Source of the DNA: Biscogniauxia marginata
Taxonomy: Eukaryota > Ascomycota > Sordariomycetes > Xylariales > Xylariaceae
Assembly (NCBI GenBank): GCA_022695795.1
Contig: MU404171.1
Coordinates: forward strand, 67,235-131,234
DNA length: 64,000 bases
Direction: 5' to 3'
Below the pieces are notes generated by a model. That model was not told the origin of the DNA, ran no database searches, and saw nothing but the letters and a program-made list of their open reading frames with translations. Position 1 is the first letter of the stretch; each line of letters begins with the position of its first letter. Made by a program: the position numbers and the translations under genes. Of the stretch, positions 21,595-32,581 are shown in pieces.

Positions 21595-24500
21595 ATGGCA
21601 CTACAGCAGAGGACATCCTTGGTCGTCTTGGCTCTATGGTGAGTGCATTTTGTCTTTTTTACGAAACTCAATTGACGCCCCGACAGTATTCTTAGCTTGA
21701 GCACTGCGCACGTCTCCTCGCGCTACTACAGGAGCGCCGCCTTCGGTATGTCGTCATGTCTTCTATAAACCTACCTACCTTCTAGGTATACGCTCAGCTG
21801 CCTGACAACCCCTCCTTGCAGAGCGGCCTTTCCACTTCTCCGTCCTCACCCTGTTCTTCTCCGGCCTTGTCTTGACCGTCTATGCGAGATGTTTCGCCGG
21901 CTACGTACCAAAGTCCCATAGCTACTATGCTTTGGCCAAGCTATCGCTCTCTCCCAGCCGGCTTCACTCCATCGTCGGCACGCTGCAATCCTGGGGTCAC
22001 CCTGGGTCCCGAGTCACAACCTTTGCGCTCCTGCTCTCCTGCCTAGTCGCCCGAACTGTTCTCTACTGGAGGATTATACGTACCATCCACTGCTCATGGG
22101 ATGGCCTCGAGGTTGGTGTTCGAGAACCCGTCGCATCATGCATAAGTCCTAACCCTCGGTACCACAGGCATTTCTACCCTTTCTCTTGGCGATATGCAAT
22201 CTTCTCGACCAGCGCTCCGTACATCTACCGAGACACACGCAAGATATTCAAGGGCGGTCGGCTCTCTCGACGTACGCTATCGCCGCCCTGATGTGGGGTC
22301 TTGCGACTGCCGATACTTTTCTCCTTACCGAGCGCAAGACGAGCGCTATCTGCCCGGAAGGCTGGTGCGTCGAGCGCCTAATACCTCTTACGCAATTGAT
22401 CACCTTATCACTGGATGCGGTGCTCATCGTGCGCATCGGAAGGCTCCGCCAGAGTACCGAAGAGCAAGCGGGCACTTGGCGCTTGCTAGGCACTCTGTTT
22501 TTGACATCGGCAGCCGTTCTAGCTTTCCTAGCCGTGTGGTTTTCCGTTGACCCCATCAACTATGGATCGAGCCTTTCACTTACGCGCCTGGTCGTGGTGG
22601 ATCTGATAACTGATAGCGTAGCCGTCACGGTAGGCGTGATATCGAGCATCTACTTGCTCGGGGTTTTCCATTCCACAACGGTTGGACTTCTGGTTGTTGC
22701 TACAAGCGTATTCGTCTCGATACAATCCAAGATTGTGGACCGAGTCTTGATTGAAGTCTGGTCTAGCTGGTGGGGGGTCGCTACTGGCATTGTAGTCTTC
22801 CTGGGAGTCGGCGTCCTGCTGCAGCTTGGCAAGTTGCTTTCTTCTCATTCGACTCCTCCTAGGGAAAGCGTTCTCTCCAAGAATCGCTATGTTGTCTATG
22901 CCGTGGCAGCCTTCCTACTCGTATTCTGCCAAACAGTATTCACCAGCACTGGGGATATAGTGATAACCCCCGAACAATTGATTGCCGATGCGAAAAGAGA
23001 CTCGAATATGTGGATAGCTATGGCGGCCAGGAGTACTACCCTCCAGTCGGCTGTATTGGAATACAAACAGCGTTATGGTTTACCACCTCCCCCTAACTTC
23101 GACAAATGGTATGAATTCGCTATTGCTGTCAAGTCACCCATCATCGACACTTTTGATCAGATCAACTCTGATCTTCTTCCGTATTGGGGCGAAAGTCCGG
23201 CCACCCTCCGCCAGAAAACAGCACATCTGCTTGAGCATCCGGTGCTTTCAATGGGCGGCCTGATCATAGAAGATGGGAAAGTTGAGATCTCTCCACATGT
23301 CCCTGGTACGCATGCGTGGATGCTGCTCGTTGTCAAGTCAATGATCGAGCCATTTTCACGGTGGCTGCCCGACATGCAGCTCGTCTTTAACCTCGACGAC
23401 GAATGCCGCATCTCGGTGCCTTTCGCACGGATGAAAGCCTACGTTACGGAAGCTGTCGCCGCCAGGGCACGGCTTGACGCGAAGCAAAAGCTGTTGTCAT
23501 TTGGCGCGACTCAGGATCCCCCATGGTCGAAAGAGTTTCTTGGCGCAGACGAGAAGATTATCTGGGAACAGACATCCCCCTGGTTCTTTCAAAAGTCAAA
23601 GAGCCCGATATTCTACGAGTGGGTATCGCCAACCTGCCCTGCCGATTCCCCGGCCAGCCATTATCACTGGTGGAATCGAAAGGCTGAGTGCCTAGACTGC
23701 TCTTCACCTCATATGACGGATGGTTTTGTGTCCAATTGGGCATTAGCTGGCGACCTTTGCCATCAATCTGATCTTGCATATTTGCACGGTTTCTTGACGT
23801 CCCCCAGCGCGATGGCCCCTTCTCATGAACTGTTTCCGGTCTTTAGCCAGAGCCGGATACACAACTTTGCAGATATACTGTATCCAAGCCCGTGGAATTT
23901 CGGTGACAAGGTGACTAATGAAAACGAGAAAACTATTTCTTGGGCGCAGAAGCTCAATAGCGTATTCTGGCGTGGCGCTTCCTCGGATGGCTTTTCTACT
24001 CACGGTACATGGCAAATGTTCATGCGAGCTAGGTTTGTGTATCTAGTTACTAAAGCTCGGGCATCTTTCGGGGCAGACTCTCTGCTCGGACTCATTCGAC
24101 CCAGTGGAGATGGAAACCTACCGGATTCTGACACGTCGGTCTATCCTCCATCCTCAAAGATCCCGGCATCATTAGGAGACCACCTTGTTGTAAACGTTTC
24201 CTTCGTCGGCGACTTCACGCGGTGCGACGGCGGTGACTGCGCAGCAGAGCACACTACGTTCTACGGTTCGCCTACGGCCAACCCACCGCCGAACGTCGAC
24301 TTCGAGGAAAGTTGGCAGCATCGGCACCTGGTCGACTTTGACGGCGCTGCCTTCTCTGGTCGATTCCTGCCGTTTCTCAGCTCCGCTTCTCTCCCGTACC
24401 GAGCTGCTCTCTTCCGCACTTGGTGGGAAGAACGCATCCATGCCTGGCGGCACTTCGTCCCACTCGACGTGAGACTTGCAGATTTCTGGCCCGCGCTGAG

Positions 24501-24678
24501 TTATTTCGGCGGATCCGCAGGAGCTGCGGAGGGGGAAGAAATCGCGACGGCTGGTCGCGACTGGGCTCAGAAAGCGCTCAGGAAAGAGGATATGCAGGTC
24601 TACATGTTTAGGTTGCTGCTTGAATGGGCACGTATTGTGGATGATCGGAGGGAGGACCTTGGATTTTCGCCGGACTGA
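21595..24678 (+). CDS. Polytopic membrane glycosyltransferase, GT90 (CAP10-like)
   Basis: Predicted secretory-pathway glycosyltransferase of the CAP10/GT90 family (which includes xylosyl- and glucosyltransferases). Four exons, 21595-21638, 21687-21745, 21822-22111 and 22168-24678, give about 967 aa. The N-terminal 400 residues contain about ten hydrophobic segments, starting at residues 7-20; the rest is the soluble GT90 domain. The signature VFWRGASSDG is at residues 730-739, followed by an Arg-rich helix (FMRARFVYL) and, near the C-terminus, YRAALFRTWWEERIHAWRHFVPLDVRL, typical of GT90. The third intron uses GTTGGT as donor but keeps frame perfectly. The substrate cannot be read from the sequence. 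A second Golgi-type glycosyltransferase follows 2.3 kb downstream on the same strand. Confidence 0.88.
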
Positions 24679-24968
24679 TTGATCGATTGGTTGATTTGGC
24701 TGGCGGGATGCAATACGGAATGTCAGCGGAAACAGAGAGAATTGCATTGGGGTCAATCTTTTGAGGTTGGCTAATCACTTGAATGAAGGCACGTCTTATT
24801 TGACACCACTGCAAAACGACTATTTGCTACGATAATGGAAGAATATATTTGATTTAATAGCGCTAGATTGACTTTTAGCTTGGGGGGAGCCGTATACTAA
24901 TAGGTAGGTGTATACCTCATACATGTCTCATACATGCCCACCTATGTAGGTATTGTTCCGATTATCTG

Positions 24969-25349
24969 TTAGGTCGGGCTTCCATGGCGCCCAGACAGGC
25001 GGGCTTGATTCATAGCTAAGATTTCTTCGGACGACCAAAGTGGCAGGACCATACGGGTAAGTCGATCGAGATCAGATATGTGCATACATGTGTATGAGTA
25101 TATGAATGCCTGTCTACGGTTTCTTCGGCTTTCTTGTTTCAGAGCGAACTTGGAACTTGGCGGGTTGGATCTATATATAGACCTTTGAAACAAATGGGGC
25201 GTAGAAATCATGAGATGGAATCTGTCGGCTCCTCTCGACAGTGGGATGGTTCCGGTTTCTTTCTCAACCCCTTCGATTCGATGCACGAGTATTTCTTGTA
25301 GGAGGGCGATGATAGCAGCAAGCAAGATAGCGAAGTATACATTATACAT
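24969..25349 (-). CDS. Possible small one-TM protein (doubtful ORF)
   Basis: An ATG-initiated open frame of 126 codons with one clear hydrophobic helix (VYFAILLAAIIALLQEIL) followed by a charged segment. No family recognised. The second half is repetitive of nothing and poor in structure, and the frame continues upstream without ATG. It may be a chance ORF or the remnant of a broken gene; reported only because the N-terminal half looks protein-like. Confidence 0.2.
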   Translation of the reverse strand: MYNVYFAILLAAIIALLQEILVHRIEGVEKETGTIPLSRGADRFHLMISTPHLFQRSIYRSNPPSSKFALKQESRRNRRQAFIYSYTCMHISDLDRLTRMVLPLWSSEEILAMNQARLSGRHGSPT

Positions 25350-25709
25350 TGCCTGTCGGTCTGATAGCGTCGTCCAACGTCGTGCGACGCCCACGGGTCT
25401 CAATCTGGAGAATGCTTGTGCTGGACCAACCGCCAGATTGGGGAACCTTGCTCATGTTTGCCCTTGGCATTTTAATTGAATAGTTACATTCGTACTTTGT
25501 ACCTTTACAGTGCCTTTGGTTATGTAGTTCCAGTAGTTAAAAATATGTCATGTTTGGTAGGTAGGCACTTATAAATACCCTTGCTTCCCTTACCAGTTCT
25601 TGCTTGTCGGCGGAAAGTGTCACATGGGAGAAAGGAGCAATTCATACCTTAGGTAGCTGCTTGGCTATACCTTTCAAGCTCGTGTTGCGTACAAATCCAC
25701 GAGAGGGGG

Positions 25710-25713
<4 letters not shown>

Positions 25714-25770
<57 letters not shown>
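25714..25770. repeat. (GA)n microsatellite
   Basis: About 28 uninterrupted AG units, the longest dinucleotide tract in the window. Noncoding. Confidence 0.95.
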
Positions 25771-25775
<5 letters not shown>

Positions 25776-26298
25776 GGTGAGAAAGCTGGAGAATGGGACC
25801 ACTCAAAGTGCAAGATGACGCGTTGCATCCCACAAAACCTAGAACATTTGGTGTGTATAAAATATGGGTTGAAGGAGTTTAACTACGTACAGTAGACAAT
25901 TCAGCTAAATAATGTATGCACATCAAAATGTGAGGTAAATTGCCTACTACATTATGTACATAGGTAGTGGACTTGTGTAGGTACTTTACCCTACCCTGAA
26001 TCGTCCACTAGGTACCTACATGTACTTATGAGGAATGTAAGTACCTAGTGGAATGCATGTACATTAGTAAGTGCCTTACCTAGGTACCTAGGTATATAAC
26101 ACTGGGTGTGCCACATTCGCGCCACAGTTTTCGTATAAGCTACCTGGTACCAGGCATGTATCTTGACCTAGAGTTGTCTTGTATACTAGAGACAAGGTAC
26201 CCCACAATACGTCACAGTACAATACAATGGAATCCTTCCATCGGCCACAGTATCTCGAATCGTTCAAGGTTGCTTACATGGACGGCGGCGTAGAAGGC

Positions 26299-26330
26299 AC
26301 ACACACACACACACACACACGCACACACAC
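26299..26330. repeat. (CA)n microsatellite
   Basis: Sixteen CA units with one CG interruption, upstream of the GT31 gene. Confidence 0.92.
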
Positions 26331-26937
26331 GGCTAGGACGGCGGACGGGCAGGGAGGCCAAGGTAAAACACAGCCGCCTATTGCCTGTCTTCTTGCATCT
26401 TGGTTGCCCGACCCAAGCAAGTAATGATACACATCATCGTCGTCGTCACCCTGACTAGTATGCTGCACGAACCCGCCTGCGATCGTCAGGGCTGTATCAA
26501 ACGTTGGTTGGGATGGCAAAATTAATGTTAAGAACTGTTTGTCTCTCCCTCTCTCTCTGTTCTGTCTTATCTCCTCTCTCTCGCCTCCCTTCTCCCTTTC
26601 CGCAATTCTACTCCTACACACCAACCTGACCTCGAATCTCCCTCGCGTCCACGGTTGTGCTTTGCCCGTCACTCGTATTCCCTTGGCCGTGTCCTCTGGC
26701 TGTGCTCTTCGCTCCCCCGCCTTTAGCTCGACCCGATCGCGCCGTCTAAAATTAAAATTTCTGTAATCTCTTCCTTTCCCTTTTATTATTATCATCATCG
26801 TTATTTTTCGGCTCCCGATCATTCAGCAGCACCGCATCGCATCTCCGCCATACGATTGATTACTATTACTCGCTACCTTGGTAGCCAGCCACAACCCCGA
26901 CTGCGATGCGGCCAACACGCTGAAGAGACCTACATCC

Positions 26938-28692
26938 ATGTTTCCGTCCAAGGTCCCCCGAGTCTTTGTCTTGGCTAGCCTCCTTGTCTTCTTCCTAGTC
27001 ACCTATACTCCCTTCTACATTTACCACCGTGGTCCGCACGCCTTCCCAGCGGCCGATTCGCAGGTCGCCGCTTTCACCGAGCCAGCGCCAACGCCAACGC
27101 CCACGCCAACTCCAGTGCCGACACCAGCGCCAGAGCCCGCGCCGGCGCCCCTCCAAGATGACGCTGCTCCGACACCCACCGTCCCGGTCCCCAACACTGG
27201 ATACCCGCCCGTGATGGTCCCGGCCGGGGGGGACGGACCCGACGCACCTGGCGAGCCTGATGAGCCCGCCGGGCCCGACCAATTGTCCGGTGAAGTCCCG
27301 GAAACGCAGCAATCTGAGCCCGGCGCGCCCGAGATGGCCGACGAGTCGCAGGTGGAGGGATCCCAAAACCAACATGTCTTGTTGCAGCCAGATCCGAAAG
27401 ATTGTCCCGGCGATCTGGAGTTCCTCGCACGCGCTAGTGTTCGGCTGGAGTTGACGCCGAGGTTGCGGTACACGCGCCGTCGCATCCAGCCTGTCTTCTC
27501 GAGCCAAGTCGACAGGGACGAGGTCGTCAATATATCGGAGCCCATTTTCATGAACGAGGTCGAAGTCGACCTCTGGGATTGCTGGGATGTCCCGGTGCCT
27601 GAGTCGCCGCCCATCTCGCTCCACGTCCCCAAGCCTTATCCCCAGACAACTTTCACATACCTAACCTTTGGCGTCGCTACCAACTACGGTCGCCTAAGAG
27701 ATTCCATCCCTGAATTTGCCCATTGGATGTCGGGCACCGGTGCTAAGCTAGTCGCCGTCCTGACAGACGCGAGCCAGAAGCCGGGCAACGAGCTGCAGCT
27801 ATTGGAGCAAGAATTCGAGGACGCCGGCATCAACGCGACTCTTGTGAAGCCGATCGATGAGGCCTTCACTACCTCGCAAAACCACTTCACCGTGCTCATC
27901 GACATGATTAAATACGGCAGCCAGGACACGCAATGGTACGGTCTGCTGGATGACGACACGTTTTTCCCGAGCTTGAAGCCGCTTTCGGACGCCCTTGCGA
28001 CGGTAGACCACCGGTCGGACGCCTACGTCGGGACCCTCTCTGAAGATTTCACGGCCGTTCGAAACTTCGGTTTTATGGCGTTCGGCGGTGCTGGTGCCTA
28101 CCTATCCCCGTCACTCGCCAGGAAGCTTGGTGATCAAGCTTCCAAATGCATCGCCGAAGCGACCAGCCCGGAAGGCGACATCATCATCCGGGACTGTGTC
28201 TACACTAATTCGAAGGCGAAACTGACCATCCTCCCAGGCCTGTACCAGCAGGATATGAAGCATGACGTCAGCGGTTTTTTCGAAGGCGGGCTGAGGCCCT
28301 TGAATCTGCATCATTGGAAAAGCTGGTACTTTGAGCCCGTCGAAAAGATGGCCAAGGCGGCCGACTTCTGTGGCGATTGCTTTCTCCAACGGTGGCGCTT
28401 CGGCACTGACACGGTTCTTTCTAACGGCTTCTCAATTGCAACCTATCGGGACGGGCTTGAAACGGTCGATCTACAGTCCGTGGAAGGGACATGGGAGAGG
28501 GCCGATAGGGACTACGACTTTAGCATTGGCCCGCTCCGCCGGCCCTATACACCAGAGCAGAAGCGGAGCTACAGACTGAAAGACGTGGAGGTCACGAGCA
28601 AAGGTGATCTGAGACAGTTGTACATCTTACCGGGAAATCCAGACGTGGGCGAGCTGGACGAGGTTGTAGAATTAATATGGGAAAATCACTAG
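26938..28692 (+). CDS. Type II membrane glycosyltransferase, GT31/Fringe-like
   Basis: Predicted Golgi glycosyltransferase related to the beta-1,3-galactosyl/N-acetylglucosaminyl (GT31, Fringe-like) family. Intronless, 584 aa from the ATG at 26938; the open frame extends 20 codons upstream but without ATG. Layout: short cytosolic tail, signal anchor at about residues 8-27, a Pro/Thr/Ala-rich stem (about 48-135, PTPTPTP and PAPEPAPAP), then the catalytic domain from about 215. The metal-binding DDD is at residues 338-340 (GLLDDDTFF), followed by FMAFGGAGAYLS, a typical Fringe-family segment. Donor and acceptor sugars cannot be inferred. It lies on the same strand as the GT90 gene upstream. Confidence 0.9.
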   Translation: MFPSKVPRVFVLASLLVFFLVTYTPFYIYHRGPHAFPAADSQVAAFTEPAPTPTPTPTPVPTPAPEPAPAPLQDDAAPTPTVPVPNTGYPPVMVPAGGDGPDAPGEPDEPAGPDQLSGEVPETQQSEPGAPEMADESQVEGSQNQHVLLQPDPKDCPGDLEFLARASVRLELTPRLRYTRRRIQPVFSSQVDRDEVVNISEPIFMNEVEVDLWDCWDVPVPESPPISLHVPKPYPQTTFTYLTFGVATNYGRLRDSIPEFAHWMSGTGAKLVAVLTDASQKPGNELQLLEQEFEDAGINATLVKPIDEAFTTSQNHFTVLIDMIKYGSQDTQWYGLLDDDTFFPSLKPLSDALATVDHRSDAYVGTLSEDFTAVRNFGFMAFGGAGAYLSPSLARKLGDQASKCIAEATSPEGDIIIRDCVYTNSKAKLTILPGLYQQDMKHDVSGFFEGGLRPLNLHHWKSWYFEPVEKMAKAADFCGDCFLQRWRFGTDTVLSNGFSIATYRDGLETVDLQSVEGTWERADRDYDFSIGPLRRPYTPEQKRSYRLKDVEVTSKGDLRQLYILPGNPDVGELDEVVELIWENH

Positions 28693-29088
28693 GCTACGGG
28701 CCCTTGGGTTGCATTACGGCTGATGAGGTGTGAATGCAAGTGATGAGAATAAGTCTTAGAGGCGAAGGTTATTGCATAACTAGCTGATTACTGTTGGTTC
28801 TGGAGTTCCATGGCATCGGGCATCTGTTTATACCCTTTATATATTTTTATGTTCCAACTGCTGACCGCCACTGTCCCGTGATAATCGCATCCAGCTGGTG
28901 CCTTTGCTGATTATTATGCGGGCGTGAAAACCATATCTTGAGGGTATCTCGGGGTAATCTCATTACCTTCCCTGCCTGGGGGTACATTATTTAGTCGACT
29001 TAGCCTAGTCTTCTCGTGGCCTCCTTACTCCTAGTAGGAAGCGTTAGGCTTGACAAGTCTAGGATGTGGTAGTCTTTGTGTCGTGAAC

Positions 29089-29358
29089 ATGCGTGTCTGG
29101 CGTGTTGTGGCGTTTCTTTCCGCTGCGATGGTCAGCTTGGCCCATCCCTTCTATTATACTCCAGCACATAGAATCGATGGCTCAACGACAACCTCCACGC
29201 CAGATAACCCCCAAACTTCCTGCAGGAACGAAACCGAAACGCATATATACAGAGGCAAGTGCTTTAATACATGTCCCGGGTCTGCCTTGTTAAGTGTTCC
29301 TATACTACTACTACTACTACTACTACTACTAACTACGGCTCATAGCTGTAAACCATGA
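29089..29358 (+). CDS. Possible small secreted Cys-containing protein (doubtful)
   Basis: 89 codons starting MRVWRVVAFLSAAMVSLAHP, which looks like a signal peptide with a cleavage site after about residue 18. The remainder has four Cys (CRNETE, CFNTC, terminal CKP). A (CTA)n microsatellite at 29304-29330 encodes a run of Leu, so the C-terminal third is an artefact of the repeat or a hydrophobic tail (GPI-like signal). No family recognised. May be chance. Confidence 0.25.
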   Translation: MRVWRVVAFLSAAMVSLAHPFYYTPAHRIDGSTTTSTPDNPQTSCRNETETHIYRGKCFNTCPGSALLSVPILLLLLLLLLTTAHSCKP

Positions 29359-29914
29359 TAGCGTCGACGGGACCATATTCTTCCTATACACGAGAGTAAC
29401 CCCTCGATTATAACCCATACGAGTATCTGATTCTAGGTGGCACCGCTAGCCACACCCGGTCCCTTCGAACGCTTCTTCTTTTCCTCAAAGGTGTGGCGAA
29501 AGATGGTGACCTCTAACGGGCAAACGCACCTAATAGGCGCCTAGGCCGAGGCCAACTGGGACAGGGACGACACACAGACGCGCAAGACGACAGCAACTTG
29601 GACCGTCGTTGTTGTCTTGATAAAAAAAAATTTGTCCGTGTCGATGTGAATAATGCCAGCAGGGCGTGGGAGAAGAAGTTCTTGTGTAGAATGGCTTACC
29701 TCGAGGGTGGTGGTGATAAGACAGGTTGCGAACTCGGATAACAATAGGGGGGTTTGAATTAACTTTTTACCTAGAGAATTGATTATATGATTTATTTATT
29801 TTAAAACATGTTTACAAAAAAAATTTTTTTACTTTTTTTATAAAAAAAAAAAAAAATTTTCACAGCGAGATTTGGTGTGATTCATGATTTCTCTAAGAAT
29901 GTCGATTTCATAAA

Positions 29915-30042
29915 GGGGGGGGGGGGGAGGGGATGGTGGAGAAGTGGAAAAGTCTAGTGTTATGTATTGAACTAACAAGATTAGCAGACTGGGAATAAAT
30001 ATTATAGTCTGCCTTGAATAATGTTGCCCCCCCCCCCCCCCC
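29915..30042. repeat. G13 tract and C16 tract facing each other
   Basis: G13 at 29915-29927 and C16 at 30027-30042, about 100 bp apart and complementary, so they could pair. Noncoding. Confidence 0.85.
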
Positions 30043-30817
30043 GGACCGCCGAGACGGATATCGATGGGCCGGGCCGTCGCCGTCGCCGTCGCCGTCTTCT
30101 TGGAGCCGCCCCTCCCCCCGGGTCACGATGTTCGGATGATTAGCACGGAGAGAACATCTGAGTTCTAGATTAAGCGCTGTGCGAGTAGGAACCAGGCTGG
30201 CAGTTTGCCTCCGCCGTAAATGGTAAATGATGAGGTCGAAGATGGAGTCATAACGGCCGTAATGCCGACGGAATAGTCAAATAGAGCGAAACGAGGTGCT
30301 TGTCACGTCTTGGGCAATTTTAATACAATTTACTTCTTACTTGCACGCGCGATGCGAGGCTAGCAGAGAACTGAGAGAATAGGCTTGAAAAAAACAGCAT
30401 ACTTGTTTTGACTGGGATTTTCATTTTGCCAACGCAACACCATCACCAAGCTTAACCGTGGTGTAATAGCTATATATCTAATACTTGGTATCGAGCATAA
30501 GCGTGGACTTCAGCCAAACGATGGGGGGGGAGGGTTTCAGTCCCCGAGGGTGGAAAATAAGAAGGCATAATCTACCATCCATTGCGTAAATCGGAGGAAT
30601 TACATGTTGCTCGTATTAACTTTTAAGAGAGACTAATAGGCTAGATATATATATATATATATATACCAGCATAGCATATGCGCTACGTGTTTTGAGACTT
30701 GCAGCAAGTTAACGGCAAAAACCGTTTACTTGAGAATTCTCTCCCGACATCCCGAATGGCCTAAACTACCTACCTAGGTTTAGGTAGTAGTAAACGGTCA
30801 AGTTTCCCCAAGCCTCA

Positions 30818-31873
30818 TTAATACTCATCGACGATCTCATTCTCGATATTCCTGTTCTTCATGAAGTGCTCAAATTGCTTGTCTACAGATAAAGAAAAAC
30901 AAGCATGTGATTAGTTATTGCATCCTCGATGAGATATGAGATATGGGAGAGAGAGAGAGAGAGAGAGAGAGGAACTGAAAATGGCACCCCCAAAAATTGA
31001 CTTACAGCTGAGTTTCCCCTCGCCGTCGACGCTGTTGATCAGCTGCTCGACTTCCGAGTCGCTGACAGGATCCCCGAGCTGCGACATCAACTGCCGGAAC
31101 TGGCTCGTGGTAATGGAGCCGTGTAGCGAGGGTTCGAACTGCTTCCACGCTTCGGCGTAGTCCGTTTCGCTGCCGTCGTCGCTGCGGGGTGGGTACGGCT
31201 GGCCCGTCATCATCGTGATGAATTCTGCCCCTTTGTCAGTAATTTATCTTTCCCCCCTTCTTAAACCCCCCCGGGAGAGATTTTTCGGGAGTTTTGGTTG
31301 TGAACGCAACCATAATTCTGGGTTCACGGGCACGTCCCCCCCCCCCCCTTTAGTGGCATAGAGTAGGTAGTCTCACCGTTGAAGTTGATGCTCCCATCGC
31401 CGTCCAGGTCCACTTCCCTGATAATCTGCTCCACCTCGGCCGCCGTAGGCACCTTGCCGGGGCTTTGAGACATCACTTTGGCGAATTCCTCAACCGTGAT
31501 GTTACCTGAATTCGAGAGAAATCAGCATGGGGGGTTAAGTAATGCGCGATACGAATGAGAACTCGGAAATGACCCCACCCTCGGCCGGGGGAGAGGTGGG
31601 ATTCCAGGTATCATTTTTTTGAGATTGATGTGTCACTTACCGCCTTTATCGACATCCTTGAACGGTGTCAGAGTCAGCGTGCTCTGTTTTTTTTTTTTTT
31701 TTTTTTTTTTCTTTTGTTGCCATTCGCAAGGACGGCATGCGCTGTTTTACTTACGTATGAGTCAAAAAGGTCTTTGAAGACTTGAATCTCTTCTCTTGAA
31801 AGTACTCTGGCCTAGGGCAACCTAGCTCAACAAACTGGACTTCTTGCAAGAATGTTATTCTCTCGCTTACCAT
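30818..31873 (-). CDS. Divergent calmodulin-like EF-hand protein
   Basis: Six exons on the minus strand: 31873-31871, 31811-31755, 31656-31641, 31505-31377, 31224-31006 and 30882-30818, giving 162 aa. EF-hand loops 1 (residues 21-32, DVDKGGNITVEE) and 2 (58-69, DLDGDGSINFNE) keep calcium ligands; loop 3 (99-110) has lost them and loop 4 (133-144) lacks Asp at position 1 and Glu at position 12. It is therefore a two-site calcium sensor or light-chain-like protein and not calmodulin itself, with an unusual polar central linker (PPRSDDGSETD). The first exon is only the ATG, as in many calmodulin genes. For exon 3 the AAG acceptor at 31657 was chosen over one farther upstream because it restores the canonical loop. 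A T24 tract (A on the gene strand) lies in intron 2. Confidence 0.85.
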
Positions 31874-32581
31874 GACGACTCCTCTTAATCGGGTATAAAA
31901 CGCGAAATCAAACGGTATCGAGAATTTGTTTGCTGGCTTTCATAAAAGAACATAAATTGGGGAAAAGTTGAGATCTGGAAGCTGGGTAGGGCGGAAAGCC
32001 GGTGGAGGCAATATATAGTAAGTAGGAACGTATGCACTAGCAAGTCAGGAGTTGTACTATCGACGGCCCCCCCTGGGGGTTTTGGCGCCTTTACTATGAA
32101 ACATGAAACGATGTTTCGTCACAGGCCAAGGGCCCTTCGCAACATGTATGATCGACGCATCAACTAGGTATCAAGTCGAGGAGTGCGGTGTAGCTCGCCT
32201 ATTCAACTGAAATAACTGACAGGTACACTGCCTGCTGTATTGTCTTCATCACTTGACTTGAAAACAGAACACCGTGTTTTAGGTTTTCCGACAACAATTC
32301 ATTTGCTCATTCACTACATATAGCTCTAGGCCTAGCAACTTTTTCCCCCTCCCATGGTCCTAAGTAGATCCAGTGTGCTTCCACTCTGGTGTATTAGGTC
32401 CGAATGAATCCTGGAAAGAGGGAGAAACAATGAAAGGGTATCCTGCTGAGAAGAGGCTCTCATGGCTAGTCCAGCATCGATTCACCTTGCTATTCATTTA
32501 GTCAAGGATACCCATCCTAGGAATATTCAGCCCGCCGCTACATTCAGCAAGGGAGAGCGGGCAATGAGCTGAGGCTGGGGA
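31874..32581. other. Intergenic region
   Basis: Between the promoter of the calmodulin-like gene and the 3' end of the MDM20 gene. No gene, RNA or repeat recognised. Confidence 0.6.

Larger units (their letters stand above)
24679..26937. other. Intergenic region between the two glycosyltransferase genes
   Basis: 2.3 kb holding a doubtful small ORF (24969-25349), a (GA)n tract, motif-rich DNA at 25940-26100 and a pyrimidine-rich leader (26530-26760) before the GT31 gene. No certain gene. Confidence 0.55.
28693..30817. other. Intergenic region with low-complexity tracts
   Basis: 2.1 kb with one doubtful small secreted ORF (29089-29358), an AT-rich strip (29755-29870), a G13 and a C16 tract, and an (AT)n run near 30645-30664. 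No certain gene. Confidence 0.55.

Noticed and set aside
31657..31683. Alternative acceptor adding nine residues (STLTLTPFK) to the calmodulin-like protein
   Set aside because: It would insert residues inside EF-hand 1; the AAG acceptor gives the canonical loop and keeps frame.
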